A stretch of 64,000 nt of DNA, from NCBI RefSeq assembly GCF_001968985.1, contig NZ_MOEN01000006.1, forward strand, positions 1 to 64,000, read 5' to 3'. Both the position numbers and the translations under genes were made by a program. A model generated the notes under the pieces. The model ran no database searches, was not told the DNA's origin, and was given only the letters and a program-made list of their open reading frames with translations. Position 1 is the stretch's first letter; the number at the start of each line of letters is the position of its first letter. The DNA comes from Desulfurobacterium indicum (GTDB taxonomy: Bacteria; Aquificota; Aquificia; Desulfurobacteriales; Desulfurobacteriaceae). This document shows, in pieces, positions 1 to 8,052 of the stretch.

Positions 1-184
1 TATCTCTTGGAATTCTCAGATTTTCAAGCTTACCGATAACAGTATCTAAGTTTCTAACGTAAAAGCCGTTCTTTGTTCCTCCATGTTCTTTAAGAAACAC
101 TTCTCTTTCAGCCGTCATGATTGACTCTAAGGTTTGCTTTACCACTTCCTTAACTAGGTCTGGTAAAATCTTCTGTAGTTCCAT
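1..184 (-). CDS. IS256-family (mutator) transposase, N-terminal fragment
   Basis: The ATG at 184-182 lies 7-8 bases after a GGAGG ribosome-binding site at 190-194. The 61 visible residues have the typical IS256 N-terminus: a helical MELQKILPDLVKEV stretch, a second helix with an MTAEREVFL core, then GFYVRNLDTVIGKLENLRIPRD, matching the family pattern of a G-x-Y-x-R-x-L-D-T-x-x-G-x-L-x-x-x-P-R-D block. The protein would cut and rejoin DNA at the element ends using a DDE catalytic core, which lies outside the window. The gene is partial only because the window starts inside it. Whether the element is intact cannot be told. Confidence 0.75.
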   Translation of the reverse strand, partial: MELQKILPDLVKEVVKQTLESIMTAEREVFLKEHGGTKNGFYVRNLDTVIGKLENLRIPRD

Positions 185-189
185 TTTTG

Positions 190-228
190 CCTCCTGGGGT
201 TGGTATTTGTGGGGTGTTCCCCAGGAGG
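190..228 (-). promoter_or_regulatory. Hairpin that can bury the IS256 transposase ribosome-binding site
   Basis: Perfect 10-base inverted repeats CCTCCTGGGG (190-199) and CCCCAGGAGG (219-228) flank a 19-base loop. In the minus-strand transcript the arm nearest the gene contains the GGAGG of the transposase. The fold would block translation from transcripts that enter the element from outside, a strategy known from IS10 and IS50. A transcript starting inside the loop would lack the first arm. Function is inferred from position. Confidence 0.6.
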
Positions 229-265
229 TTATCCCATTTCTCAAGCTTACACAAAATATCGTACA

Positions 266-817
266 CTACCAAAACCGTTTCCCATTCTTGCTACTTTTTG
301 TAGAATAAACCTTAGCAAACCTTATTCTCGTAAACTTATCTATCGCTGTGAACTGGTAAAAGGTTTTTCCGCACCAGTAGAGGTATTTGACGTCTATCAG
401 GACGGTTCCGGGTTTGTCTGCTTTTAGTCCTCTTCTGGTGCGGTTCTTTTTTCCTCTTTCCTTCCTTTTCCTGTAGTTGTTTCTTTTCTTTCTGGTTCTC
501 TCTATGAGCTTATGTCTTTTGAGAATTCTGTAAATTGTTGATGGTGAAATCTCTATTTGAAGGTGTTCTCTCATGAAGACTGAGATTTTTTCTTTGCTCC
601 AGGTGAGGAATTTTGTCCTTATTGTGATTATGAGGTCTTCTATCTCTGGTGGTGTCTCAGGTTGTCTTACTCTGTGGGGCCTTCTATTTCTGTCTCTTAG
701 TCCTTTTATTCCGTATCTTTTGTATCTGTTGAGCCATTTTTCAGGGTTTTTTTTGAATGTCGTATTTGTGTCTGATGTATGGAGGTATGTTACTTTGTAT
801 CTTTTTAACTGTTTCAT
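266..817 (-). pseudogene. IS481-like transposase, truncated in the catalytic domain
   Basis: Start ATG at 817 follows a GGAGG. The first ~120 residues are helix-turn-helix DNA-binding domains, with a WLNRYKRYGIKGLRDRNRRP block typical of IS481/IS3-type proteins and a second HTH around ISPSTIYRILKRH. An integrase core starts at about residue 140 (GTVLIDVKYL, first catalytic Asp) and continues through the TAIDKFTR motif, but ends at about residue 183. The second Asp and the Glu of the DDE triad are absent. The last few codons come from the abutting IS256-type end. The protein should be inactive. Confidence 0.75.
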
Positions 818-888
818 CGGTGGACACCTCCTTCTTGTGGTGTTCAAATGTTATTGTAAGGTGTCCACCTTCTTTCTGAACTTCAACA
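271..888 (-). mobile_element. IS481-like element remnant, interrupted at its 3' side
   Basis: The remnant holds an IS481-like transposase gene whose catalytic domain stops abruptly where the IS256-type end begins (about 270). Its upstream end is probably near 881-888, where the minus strand reads TGTTGAAG, just past the stop codon of the next gene at 892. IS481-family elements usually begin with TGT. The boundary is an estimate within about 10-20 bases. Confidence 0.5.
819..869 (-). promoter_or_regulatory. Hairpin over the IS481-like transposase ribosome-binding site
   Basis: Perfect 10-base inverted repeats GGTGGACACC (819-828) and GGTGTCCACC (860-869) are separated by 31 bases. On the minus transcript the gene-proximal arm overlaps the ribosome-binding site (GGAGGTGTCC) just before the ATG at 817. 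As with the neighbouring IS256-type element, this can hide the start site in transcripts entering from outside. The outer arm may also be part of the element's terminal repeat. Confidence 0.5.
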
Positions 889-891
889 CTT

Positions 892-1215
892 TTAAAACTC
901 GTCTTTAACGTCTTCATACTCTTTGTAGCTTTCGTCGGTTATTATGGAGTCTATAAACCGGTCGATGTCGTCTCTGTCAAGGAAAGTGGCTGTTAAAAGT
1001 CTCCCTGTAAACTTGCCGTTTTTGATTTCCCAGAACATATAAAAGTCTGGATATGCTTTTTTAAGTTCTTTGTATGCAACTCCGTATTTTGAGGGTTTTA
1101 GTGGATTCTGTTCAAGGTAAAAAAGAGAAGGAGAAACTATGATTCTGTAAAGTTCGGCTCCGGTTTTGGTTACTACTTTTTGCAGTCTTATCTCTTTTGA
1201 TTCTTTAACTTTCAT
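892..1215 (-). CDS. Hypothetical protein (107 aa)
   Basis: I do not recognise this protein. It is charged, has no signal peptide, membrane segment or metal motif, and ends in an acidic tail (YKEYEDVKDEF). The start ATG at 1215 has a plausible GAGG-type ribosome-binding site a few bases upstream. It lies 9 bases after the FetB-like gene on the same strand, so it is likely the last gene of that transcript, with the IS481-like element lying just past its stop codon. Confidence 0.6.
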   Translation of the reverse strand: MKVKESKEIRLQKVVTKTGAELYRIIVSPSLFYLEQNPLKPSKYGVAYKELKKAYPDFYMFWEIKNGKFTGRLLTATFLDRDDIDRFIDSIITDESYKEYEDVKDEF

Positions 1216-1224
1216 AATTCCTCC

Positions 1225-1998
1225 CTATTCTGTTTCTAACTTTAATCCAAAAATTTTTATCCACAAAAGCATGAACATTGTTGGTACAAGTGCATACTCA
1301 AACAGCATTGACGATAAAACGGTAAATTGAATAATTGCAGCTTTAAGTGGGAATGTTCCTGCCATTAAGAGACCTACCATTATGCCGGGAATGTGAACAA
1401 TTCCCGCTGCTTTCATCATGTCTCTCATAGGAATGGTTGCATTTCTTAGAATTTCCTTAAATATAATACCGAATATTTTCATATCAGAGGCACCGATGGC
1501 TGCCAACGATACTATGAAATCTTCCATGTCTTTCAATCTTGCCTTGTAAAAATTGAAGGATAAAGAAAGTGCTCTCATTCCTCCGGCGACAATGATTCCG
1601 CACATAGGAATGATTTTTGTAGGTTTGAAGGTTACAAAACCTACTCCGAGGAGCGGACCGATAACGGTTAAAGTGACAAATAAAATGGTTATGAATATCA
1701 AAAAGAAGATCTTTTTCTTGTCGTAAGATTTGAGTTTAAAACGGCTTAACGCTATCCACGAAGCGTTGAATATCATAACGATGATAATAGAAAAGGTCAT
1801 TAATCTGGAGTTGAATTTTAAAAGAAAAATTAAGACAGCTCCTATTCCTATTAGCTGGATTAGAGAGAGAATTGAATTGACGGCAAGCTCTTTCCACAGT
1901 CCTATTTCCATTTTTCTGTCAAAGATAATTACAAGCAAAACAAATGTGTAGGAAAGAGCCAGAAATTTTAGTATGTCGGTTTCCACTATCATCAACAT
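1225..1998 (-). CDS. fetB: FetB/YbbM-like (UPF0014) ABC transporter permease
   Basis: A 257-residue integral membrane protein with about six or seven hydrophobic helices. The central GGMRALSLSFNFYKARLKDMEDFIVSLAAIGAS region and the downstream AGIVHIPGIMVGLLMAGTFP stretch match the UPF0014 family, which includes E. coli FetB. FetAB exports iron and relieves oxidative stress in E. coli (known from the family). No ATPase partner (FetA) is next to it in the window, so it may work with a distant ATPase. The start codon overlaps the 3' end of hypE (TGATGA-type arrangement near 1992-1998), so the two genes are translationally coupled. Confidence 0.8.
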   Translation of the reverse strand: MLMIVETDILKFLALSYTFVLLVIIFDRKMEIGLWKELAVNSILSLIQLIGIGAVLIFLLKFNSRLMTFSIIIVMIFNASWIALSRFKLKSYDKKKIFFLIFITILFVTLTVIGPLLGVGFVTFKPTKIIPMCGIIVAGGMRALSLSFNFYKARLKDMEDFIVSLAAIGASDMKIFGIIFKEILRNATIPMRDMMKAAGIVHIPGIMVGLLMAGTFPLKAAIIQFTVLSSMLFEYALVPTMFMLLWIKIFGLKLETE

Positions 1999-2984
1999 AT
2001 CCTTGGAAGGGGATCGTCTTCGAGAAGGTCAAGAAGCCTTTCACCGCCGATTCTGGTTTTTAACCTGACTCCTTTGAAACTATCAGTTACTTCTCCGATG
2101 ATTGCGCTGTCTTTCCCCAACGGGTGTTCTTTTAGAATATTGAGAGTGCTTTCGGCGTCTTTTCTATCAACTACTATCAGTGCTTTACCTTCATTGGCAA
2201 GATATAGCGGGTCGTATCCTAACATGTCGCAGACAAATTTTACTTCTTCTCGAACAGGGATTTTATCCTCAAACAGTTTTATACCGTAACCGCTCATTTC
2301 TGAAAGTTCAACCGTAACGGTTGCCACACCCCCCCTGGTCGGATCTCTCATCCACTTGAGTCCAGAAATGTCAAACAGAGGAGTAAGAAGTGTATTTAAA
2401 GGGGCACAGTCGCTTTTTACGGGGATTTCCATGTCAAATTCTTCACGAGCCAGAGATATTGCTATTCCGTGGTCGCCGATATAGCCAGTTACGATAACAA
2501 CGTCTCCCGGTTTTACAAATTTTGGGGAGAGTTCTTTTTTTATTTCTCCTATACCTGCTGTGTTTATATATATGCCGTCACATTTTCCCGATTCAACTAC
2601 TTTTGTATCCCCCGTAGCTATTACTATCCCGGCTTCTTTTGCCGTTTTAGCTATTGTGGAGATTATGTCTTCCAGTTCTTTAAGAGAGAATCCTTCTTCT
2701 ATTATAAGTCCCAGCGATAGGTATTTTGGTATTGCTCCGCTCACGGTGAGGTCGTTTATTGTTCCGCACACCGAGAGTTTGCCTGTGTTTCCGCCGGGAA
2801 ATTTAAAAGGCTTTACAACGTATGAATCTGTCGTCATGGCGATATTTGGTGATGAAAGTTTCAGGTAGGATGCATCTTGAAGCGATTTTAGTTCTTCAAA
2901 ATCAAGGTATTTTAAGAATAGATTTTCTATTAGTTCTCTTGTTAATTTTCCGCCGCTTCCGTGAGCTATTTCTATCTTTTCCAT
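1992..2984 (-). CDS. hypE: Hydrogenase maturation protein HypE
   Basis: HypE dehydrates the carbamoyl group received from HypF on its C-terminal Cys to a cyanide ligand, which passes to the HypC-HypD complex for the [NiFe] active site. The 330-residue protein has the AIR-synthase-like fold signals (HGSGGKLTRELI at the N-terminus, GGNTGKLSVCGTINDL, DPTRGGVATVTVEL) and the diagnostic C-terminal PRIC with the acceptor Cys as last residue. A GGAGG lies upstream of ATG 2984. It sits about 31 kb from the hydrogenase and hypCAB genes. hypD and hypF are not in the window. Confidence 0.95.
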   Translation of the reverse strand: MEKIEIAHGSGGKLTRELIENLFLKYLDFEELKSLQDASYLKLSSPNIAMTTDSYVVKPFKFPGGNTGKLSVCGTINDLTVSGAIPKYLSLGLIIEEGFSLKELEDIISTIAKTAKEAGIVIATGDTKVVESGKCDGIYINTAGIGEIKKELSPKFVKPGDVVIVTGYIGDHGIAISLAREEFDMEIPVKSDCAPLNTLLTPLFDISGLKWMRDPTRGGVATVTVELSEMSGYGIKLFEDKIPVREEVKFVCDMLGYDPLYLANEGKALIVVDRKDAESTLNILKEHPLGKDSAIIGEVTDSFKGVRLKTRIGGERLLDLLEDDPLPRIC

Positions 2985-3024
2985 CTGTCTTCCTCCCGTT
3001 AAAAGTTAGACAGACATTTTAACA

Positions 3025-3786
3025 TTAAAATAGCCTTATGCCACTGTTTAAGAACATTAGGAGAAATGGAGCAACGGCTATGGAGCTGTCCAGTCTGTCA
3101 AGCACGCCTCCATGTCCCGGAATAGTGTTTCCGGAGTCTTTCACATCGAAATATCGTTTAAGATAGCTTTCAAATAGATCACCGATCTGGGAGATGATCG
3201 TTAAAGCAAAAAGAATTCCTACAGTGGTTGCAGAATAGTTGATAATTCCCAGTCTGGTTCCGACTATCAAAGATATTATTGTTCCTCCTATACTTCCACC
3301 TACTGAGCCTTCTACAGTTTTTTTAGGGCTTATGGCGGGGGCAAGCTTATGTTTCCCGAAATAGCGTCCTGTCAGGTATGCCAGAGTATCTACAGACCAG
3401 ACTATTGAAATGAGAAATACCAGAAGTTTCCAGTTAAAAGTTGCGATACTTCCTATACCGATGGTTATGTATGTGAATGTTAGCGTAAAAGGAAAGAAAG
3501 TTTTGCTCTCGATATTTTCAATTATTGTGAGGTAAAAGAAAAGCGATAGGATTGTGAGCGGTACGATGATTTCTCTATGGTGGAGATGGCTGAACAGAAC
3601 AATTGAGAAAGTAAATATTACAAAAGGCACAAATCTGTATTCTGATAGTCCAGTTATGTCAAGTAATTCGCCGATGATTTGAAGTCCCAGGAAGAGAACC
3701 AGAAACAAATAAAAGGCACCGGTCGCCTTTAGCATAATAAGAGCGTAGGCAATAACTATCAAGGCTCCAATTATTCTATCACTCAC
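3025..3786 (-). CDS. cdsA: Phosphatidate cytidylyltransferase
   Basis: Makes CDP-diacylglycerol from phosphatidic acid and CTP in the inner membrane, the entry to phospholipid head-group synthesis. The 253-residue protein has seven or so hydrophobic segments and the C-terminal CdsA signature (PGHGGVLDRLDSS, about residues 223-235), preceded by SPKKTVEGSVGG. The start is GTG at 3786, overlapping the last codons of uppS by 8 bases, so the pair is coupled. uppS-cdsA adjacency is very common in bacteria. Confidence 0.93.
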   Translation of the reverse strand: MSDRIIGALIVIAYALIMLKATGAFYLFLVLFLGLQIIGELLDITGLSEYRFVPFVIFTFSIVLFSHLHHREIIVPLTILSLFFYLTIIENIESKTFFPFTLTFTYITIGIGSIATFNWKLLVFLISIVWSVDTLAYLTGRYFGKHKLAPAISPKKTVEGSVGGSIGGTIISLIVGTRLGIINYSATTVGILFALTIISQIGDLFESYLKRYFDVKDSGNTIPGHGGVLDRLDSSIAVAPFLLMFLNSGIRLF

Positions 3787-4471
3787 TTTTGATGCCTCCG
3801 AATCTCCTTTCCCTTCTGCCGTATTCTTCTATTGCTTTCTTGAATTCTTCTGGTGTGAAATCAGGCCATAGTGTTTTTGTAAACCAGAGTTCTGTGTATG
3901 CAGACTGCCAGAGGAGGAAGTTTGATATACGCATTTCGCCGCTTGTTCTTATGAGAAGATCAAGATCGGGAAGTTCCGGCATGTAAAGGTTTCGTCTTAT
4001 GGTTTCTACTGTTATCTTTTTTGCTCCTTCTTTCAGTGCTTTGTTAACGGCATCTATTATCTCCTGTCTGCCGCCGTAGTTTACCGTAAATACAGCTTTC
4101 ATTGTTTTACAGTGGGCTGTTTTTTCTTCGATTTCTTTAAAGCCTTCTTTTAAGTAGTCTGGTAACTGCCAAAGCCTTCCGATGGTTCTAAATTGGACGT
4201 CTTCTTCCAGAAAGAGAGGAAGTTTTGATTTTACGTATTCATACATAAGGTTAAATAAGAACTCTACTTCTTTTTTTGGTCTTTTCCAGTTTTCTGTGGA
4301 GAAAGCGTATAGAGATAAATATTTTATTCCAAGCCTTTTGGCTGCTTTAACAATTTCAACGGTGACGTTTGCTCCCACTCTGTGGCCCTCTATCCTGGGC
4401 AGACCTCTTTTTTGTGCCCATCGGCCGTTGCCGTCCATTATTACGCCTACGTGAACGGGTATCTTGTCCAT
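3779..4471 (-). CDS. uppS: Undecaprenyl diphosphate synthase
   Basis: A cytoplasmic cis-prenyltransferase that extends farnesyl diphosphate to the C55 lipid carrier used for peptidoglycan and surface polysaccharides. The N-terminal catalytic MDGNGRWAQKRG (Asp about residue 13) is present, as are SLYAFSTENW with the usual Asn/Trp, and the C-terminal DLLIRTSGEMRISNFLLWQSAYTE signature. The 230-residue length is normal. It is followed by cdsA with an 8-base overlap. Confidence 0.95.
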   Translation of the reverse strand: MDKIPVHVGVIMDGNGRWAQKRGLPRIEGHRVGANVTVEIVKAAKRLGIKYLSLYAFSTENWKRPKKEVEFLFNLMYEYVKSKLPLFLEEDVQFRTIGRLWQLPDYLKEGFKEIEEKTAHCKTMKAVFTVNYGGRQEIIDAVNKALKEGAKKITVETIRRNLYMPELPDLDLLIRTSGEMRISNFLLWQSAYTELWFTKTLWPDFTPEEFKKAIEEYGRRERRFGGIKSE

Positions 4472-4496
4472 AAATCTGACTCCGTAAAATTTGTAA

Positions 4497-5384
4497 TTAA
4501 AATTTGTGGTTATATGGACTTTCGTTTTTCAAGTAATCTATAAATTTCGCAAGTTCATAGGTTTTTCCGACAAGCATGAAATGTATGCCCCTGCCGAATT
4601 CGGCTATGCCGTGGGCGATTTCAAGGGTATATTCCCAGCCGTATGTGTGAGGGTCTTTTGCACTTGCCAGTTTTTCGATAAATTTGTCGGGGACTGATTT
4701 GGGGTTAAGTTTTTTTATGAAGTTTGCCATTTTTAATGATTTTATAGGCAGTAATCCTATAATAGGTATTGCCCCTGTCTCTTTGATAATTTCATGTGTT
4801 CTTTTAGCGGTTTCTATGTCATAAACAGGTTGAGTTTGTATAAATTTTGCTCCTAATTCTACCTTCTTTCTGAGTTTTTCAATCTGTAGTTTTTCAGGTC
4901 CTGCAAAAGGATTGAAAACGGCTCCTACGTTAAATGAGGGCTTCCCCTTTAGCTCTTTCCCGTTTATTAGGTGTCCTTCTTCGAGGGTTTTAACTATTTT
5001 TAACATTAGTAGAGAATCAACGTCAAATACCGGTTTTGCTCCTTTTTCATCGCCTAAAGTTGTGAAATCACCGGTCATTAAACAGATATTTTTGATACCG
5101 AGTATGTAAGCTCCTAAAAGATCCGATTGGAGAGCTATACGGTTTCTATCTCTTGCGGTGAACTGACAGATCGGTTCGAAGCCGTTTTCAAGAAGCACTC
5201 TGGACATGGCAATAGATGAGGCTCTTACCATTGATCGCTGGTTGTCCGTTACATTGAACCCGTCAACGTAGCCTTTCAGTGGTTTAATACCTTCTATTAT
5301 TGTTTGATAGTATGTTCCTCTTGGTGGTGCCACTTCTGCTGTTATTATGAATTTGCCGTTGTTTATCTTTTCGCTAAAGCTCAT
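4497..5384 (-). CDS. metF: Methylenetetrahydrofolate reductase (short MetF type)
   Basis: An FAD-dependent TIM-barrel enzyme reducing 5,10-methylene-THF to 5-methyl-THF. The N-terminal ITAEVAPPRG holds the family Glu, TDNQRSMVRAS lies in the flavin region, and QFTARDRNR and GAKFIQTQPVYD follow in order. At 295 residues it is catalytic-domain size. The start ATG overlaps the end of the metV-like gene (ATGAG), so the two are co-translated. In acetogens MetF often partners with MetV, and this tight pair suggests a MetVF complex supplying methyl groups for methionine or a C1 pathway. Confidence 0.9.
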   Translation of the reverse strand: MSFSEKINNGKFIITAEVAPPRGTYYQTIIEGIKPLKGYVDGFNVTDNQRSMVRASSIAMSRVLLENGFEPICQFTARDRNRIALQSDLLGAYILGIKNICLMTGDFTTLGDEKGAKPVFDVDSLLMLKIVKTLEEGHLINGKELKGKPSFNVGAVFNPFAGPEKLQIEKLRKKVELGAKFIQTQPVYDIETAKRTHEIIKETGAIPIIGLLPIKSLKMANFIKKLNPKSVPDKFIEKLASAKDPHTYGWEYTLEIAHGIAEFGRGIHFMLVGKTYELAKFIDYLKNESPYNHKF

Positions 5385-6000
5385 TTTTAAACCGCCTCGG
5401 ATGGTTTGATCTGGAGAAATCTATAAAGGTTGGTTCTCCTATTCTAAATGGTTGTTTCAGTTTTTTGAGTTTTCTTTCTATAGTGAACCATACACATTCA
5501 GTATCGTTGTTTACTTCACACATTCCGTTTATTGCACCGCCGCAGGGGCTGTTCTTGAGTGATTTCGGACATCTTGCTATGGGACATATACCTGCGGTTT
5601 CAGATATTATGCAGTCTCCACAGGCAATGCAGTATTCATAGAATACTTCTCTGTGGCAGTCAGCACCTATGAATAGTGTTGATACGCCTGTTACAACCGG
5701 TATCTCTGTTTCTTCTGCTACTACCTGTGTTCCTGCTCCGCAGGCGAGAGAGATGATGACGTCGGTTTCTTTGAATTCAAGTTTTCTTACCTTTTCTATA
5801 AGGCATGTTCCGCCTATCGTTAAAACTTCTGTTATCTCTTTCCCGTTATTTTCTAAAAATTGAGCGATTTCTTTCGCCTCTCTCAAGCCACCTTGCATGC
5901 ACCTTCCTGAGCCTATTTCACATCCCAGAACAGTCACTTTTTTGTACGGTGATATCAGTTTAAGGATTTCATTGAATGGTTTAAGTTCAACAACTACCAT
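5374..6000 (-). CDS. metV: MetV-like methylenetetrahydrofolate reductase partner (MTHFR_C domain)
   Basis: A 208-residue cysteine-rich protein with no signal peptide. It holds a Rossmann-like N-terminal half (KVTVLGCEIGSGRCMQGG) and a C-terminal Cys cluster (FYEYCIACGDCIISETAGICPIARC, then SPCGGAINGMCEV), matching the MTHFR C-terminal/MetV family. In acetogens MetV binds MetF and is thought to bring Zn/FeS centres for electron delivery. It directly precedes metF with an overlap. Its electron donor here is unknown. A role in C1 reduction beyond methionine synthesis is inference. Confidence 0.8.
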   Translation of the reverse strand: MVVVELKPFNEILKLISPYKKVTVLGCEIGSGRCMQGGLREAKEIAQFLENNGKEITEVLTIGGTCLIEKVRKLEFKETDVIISLACGAGTQVVAEETEIPVVTGVSTLFIGADCHREVFYEYCIACGDCIISETAGICPIARCPKSLKNSPCGGAINGMCEVNNDTECVWFTIERKLKKLKQPFRIGEPTFIDFSRSNHPRRFKNEL

Positions 6001-6011
6001 CTAATTTATCC

Positions 6012-6851
6012 TCACGGTTTGAAATATTCTATGTGGGCAGTTGATCTTAATTTTTCTACGAGGGATTTTAGGGCTTTTGCGTATTCTTTCTTCAGGAGTT
6101 TTTCTTTAATCTTTTCCGTGTTGCATGATGCTTGTTTTTCTCCTTTAACGTAAATGACGTAGATTTTTCCGTTGATAGTAACTGTCTGAGGCACTCCTAT
6201 TTTTGAGCTCCAGACTATTTTATCTATGGGTTGAAGGAGCATACCTCTCTTTACGTTTCCGATGAATCCGCTTTTGCAGTTGTTTTCTTGAGTGCATATT
6301 TTGGTTGCGTTTTTAAAGGGTAGTCCTTCTTTTAGATAGGATTTTATCTCTTCTGCCAGTGTGCTGTTATCGGTTACCACGTAGTACACTTCTCTTGCTT
6401 TTGTTCCCTCTGCTTTGCAGACCTTTTCTATCTCTCCGTCGGATATTTTAAGGTTTCTCTTTATCTTTAAGGCAATTAGTTTTTGTATCAGCAGTTGTTC
6501 TTCCAGTTTTTTCTTAAGATCTTTCCATTGGATTCCTTCCTTTTCAACGGCTTTCCTGAATTCTTCTACGTTTTTAAACCCATTTGCCTTTGCAAGATTT
6601 TCAAGTGCCGTTTCAAAGGTCTTATTGTCTATGGACAAACCTTCCTTTCTGGCTTCCGATAGGAGAAGAGCTTTGTTAATTAGCTCTTTTGCCGCGCTTT
6701 TTTCATCTACATTGTTTTCGGAAGCATACTTCTCGATTTCGCTGTGGAGAATCGGGATGTTGTTAACTGTAATTTCCACATAATCCAGAATTTTTGCGTC
6801 GGCGTAAAATGTCAATGTGATAAAAAGAAAAAGGGAGAAGAGCCACCTCAT
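6012..6851 (-). CDS. SurA-like periplasmic chaperone / parvulin-type peptidylprolyl isomerase
   Basis: Has a clear signal peptide (MRWLFSLFLFITLTFYADA), then a SurA N-terminal-type chaperone domain (VEITVNNIPILHSEIEKYA, EARKEGLSIDN). A C-terminal half resembles a degenerate parvulin domain (REVYYVVTD, KSGFIGNVKRGMLLQPID). It should assist folding of outer-membrane proteins in the periplasm. Isomerase activity is uncertain because the parvulin part is divergent and has two Cys. The start codon overlaps the upstream paralogue by 4 bases. Confidence 0.7.
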   Translation of the reverse strand: MRWLFSLFLFITLTFYADAKILDYVEITVNNIPILHSEIEKYASENNVDEKSAAKELINKALLLSEARKEGLSIDNKTFETALENLAKANGFKNVEEFRKAVEKEGIQWKDLKKKLEEQLLIQKLIALKIKRNLKISDGEIEKVCKAEGTKAREVYYVVTDNSTLAEEIKSYLKEGLPFKNATKICTQENNCKSGFIGNVKRGMLLQPIDKIVWSSKIGVPQTVTINGKIYVIYVKGEKQASCNTEKIKEKLLKKEYAKALKSLVEKLRSTAHIEYFKP

Positions 6852-7387
6852 TTCCCTTCTCCTATTATTTCAATTTTGTGATTTTTCTTGATTGAGTTTA
6901 TGTATTCTTCGACAGCTTGCTGTTGCTTTTGTTTGATAAGTTGTGCTTTCAGGAAATTCTTGATTTGGTCAAAGGGAACTGGCTTTCCGTCAAGACCTTT
7001 AAGTTCATTTTTGTGTTTTTCGTAGAAAGCTTTAAGTTCTTTATCTGTAACTTTTATTTTGCTTTCTGGAATTTTCTTGTTCAAAAGGGCGGTTGCCAGT
7101 ATCTGCTTTATGGTGTTTTCTATCTGCTTTTTAACTTTTGGATCTTTGTCAATTCCTTCTCTCCTGGCTTCCTGAACTAAAATTTCCTGATCTATCAGGA
7201 ATTTTATCAGCTCTTTTCTCACTTTTGGGTCGTTTTTATCATATTGGGTCGGTAGAGAGTCTAAGAGATTGTTAAGGTCCTGCTGCGTAATTGTTACGTT
7301 GTCTACTTTTGCAATGATTTTTGACTTTGCCATTACTGGGGTGGTAGCAACTGTTATAATTGTTAGAGCGGTTAAGAGTTTCTTCAT
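6848..7387 (-). CDS. SurA N-terminal-domain periplasmic protein
   Basis: A signal peptide (MKKLLTALTIITVATTPVMA) is followed by a SurA_N-type helical domain (KIIAKVDNVTITQQDLNNLLD, LIDQEILVQEARREGID, KVTDKELKAFYEKH). No parvulin domain follows, so it is probably a chaperone only. Three in-frame ATGs start at 7393, 7390 and 7387. The GGAGG is best spaced for 7387, which I chose. It is the first gene of the pair with the SurA-like gene that follows. Confidence 0.7.
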   Translation of the reverse strand: MKKLLTALTIITVATTPVMAKSKIIAKVDNVTITQQDLNNLLDSLPTQYDKNDPKVRKELIKFLIDQEILVQEARREGIDKDPKVKKQIENTIKQILATALLNKKIPESKIKVTDKELKAFYEKHKNELKGLDGKPVPFDQIKNFLKAQLIKQKQQQAVEEYINSIKKNHKIEIIGEGK

Positions 7388-7544
7388 CATCATGTCCTCC
7401 GGTTTAAAGTTGTTTAACTAAAAGTATTAAATTTTTCGTTAGGGTCAATTGCATTCTCAGGTTAGAAAGCATAACTTTACCTCTCGTAATTTTGTTATCA
7501 TACCACAGACTAATTATTTAATCTTCTGTTCGGGTGGTTCGGCC

Positions 7545-8051
7545 ATGAAGCGTTATGTTAATTTAAGAGAGATTACGGTAAAAGAACCTTTGAAAGTTGA
7601 TACTGAATTTAGTGAAAAGGTTCTGGAACTTCCTGAAGATGAAGTGGTAAAGTCAACGCCGTTTTCTCTGCATGTTGAGATATATAAAAGAGCTGTAGGT
7701 TATAATGTCAGAGGTCATATAAAGGGCAATGTAATTTTAAGGTGTAGCCGTTGTGATAAAGAGTATGAGGAAAAGATAGATCGAGATTTTTCCTTTGATC
7801 TTATGCCTACATCCGAAATAACAGAAGGCCAGATAAAACACGGAGAACTGGATGTTAAGTTTTCCGATGAAGATGTGATGGATCTTTCAGAGGTTGTAAG
7901 GGAGCAGATTTTTCTGAATCTTCCTGTTAAACCTCTTTGTGGTAGAGAGTGTAAGGTGGTTGATTATCGAGAATGGGATGAAGAGACGAAAGATGGTCGC
8001 TGGGATAAACTTAAAGAATTGAAAGAAAAACTTGATAGAAAGGAGAAGTGA
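7545..8051 (+). CDS. YceD/DUF177 family protein
   Basis: A 168-residue protein with a [10 protein letters not shown] zinc-finger-like knuckle (about residue 66) and a C-terminal [15 protein letters not shown] segment, both typical of DUF177 (E. coli YceD). The family is almost always encoded before rpmF. It is linked to 23S rRNA processing or ribosome assembly in some organisms, without a defined biochemical role. The start ATG 7545 begins the conserved region ([10 protein letters not shown]). An upstream in-frame extension to 7449 lacks homology and a ribosome-binding site. The gene ends 1 base before rpmF. Confidence 0.85.
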   Translation: MKRYVNLREITVKEPLKVDTEFSEKVLELPEDEVVKSTPFSLHVEIYKRAVGYNVRGHIKGNVILRCSRCDKEYEEKIDRDFSFDLMPTSEITEGQIKHGELDVKFSDEDVMDLSEVVREQIFLNLPVKPLCGRECKVVDYREWDEETKDGRWDKLKELKEKLDRKEK

Positions 8052-8052
8052 G

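Larger units (their letters stand above)
1..270 (-). mobile_element. IS256-family insertion sequence, 5' end only (cut by window start)
   Basis: The minus strand carries the start of a mutator-type (IS256 family) transposase, preceded by about 85 bases of non-coding DNA ending near a GTGTAC-containing end at about 262-270. IS256-family ends commonly carry a GTGTAC-like core, known from memory. The element abuts the broken 3' part of another transposase gene at about 271, so it appears to have inserted there. The exact terminus is inferred, since the other end lies outside the window and no target duplication can be checked. Confidence 0.6.
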
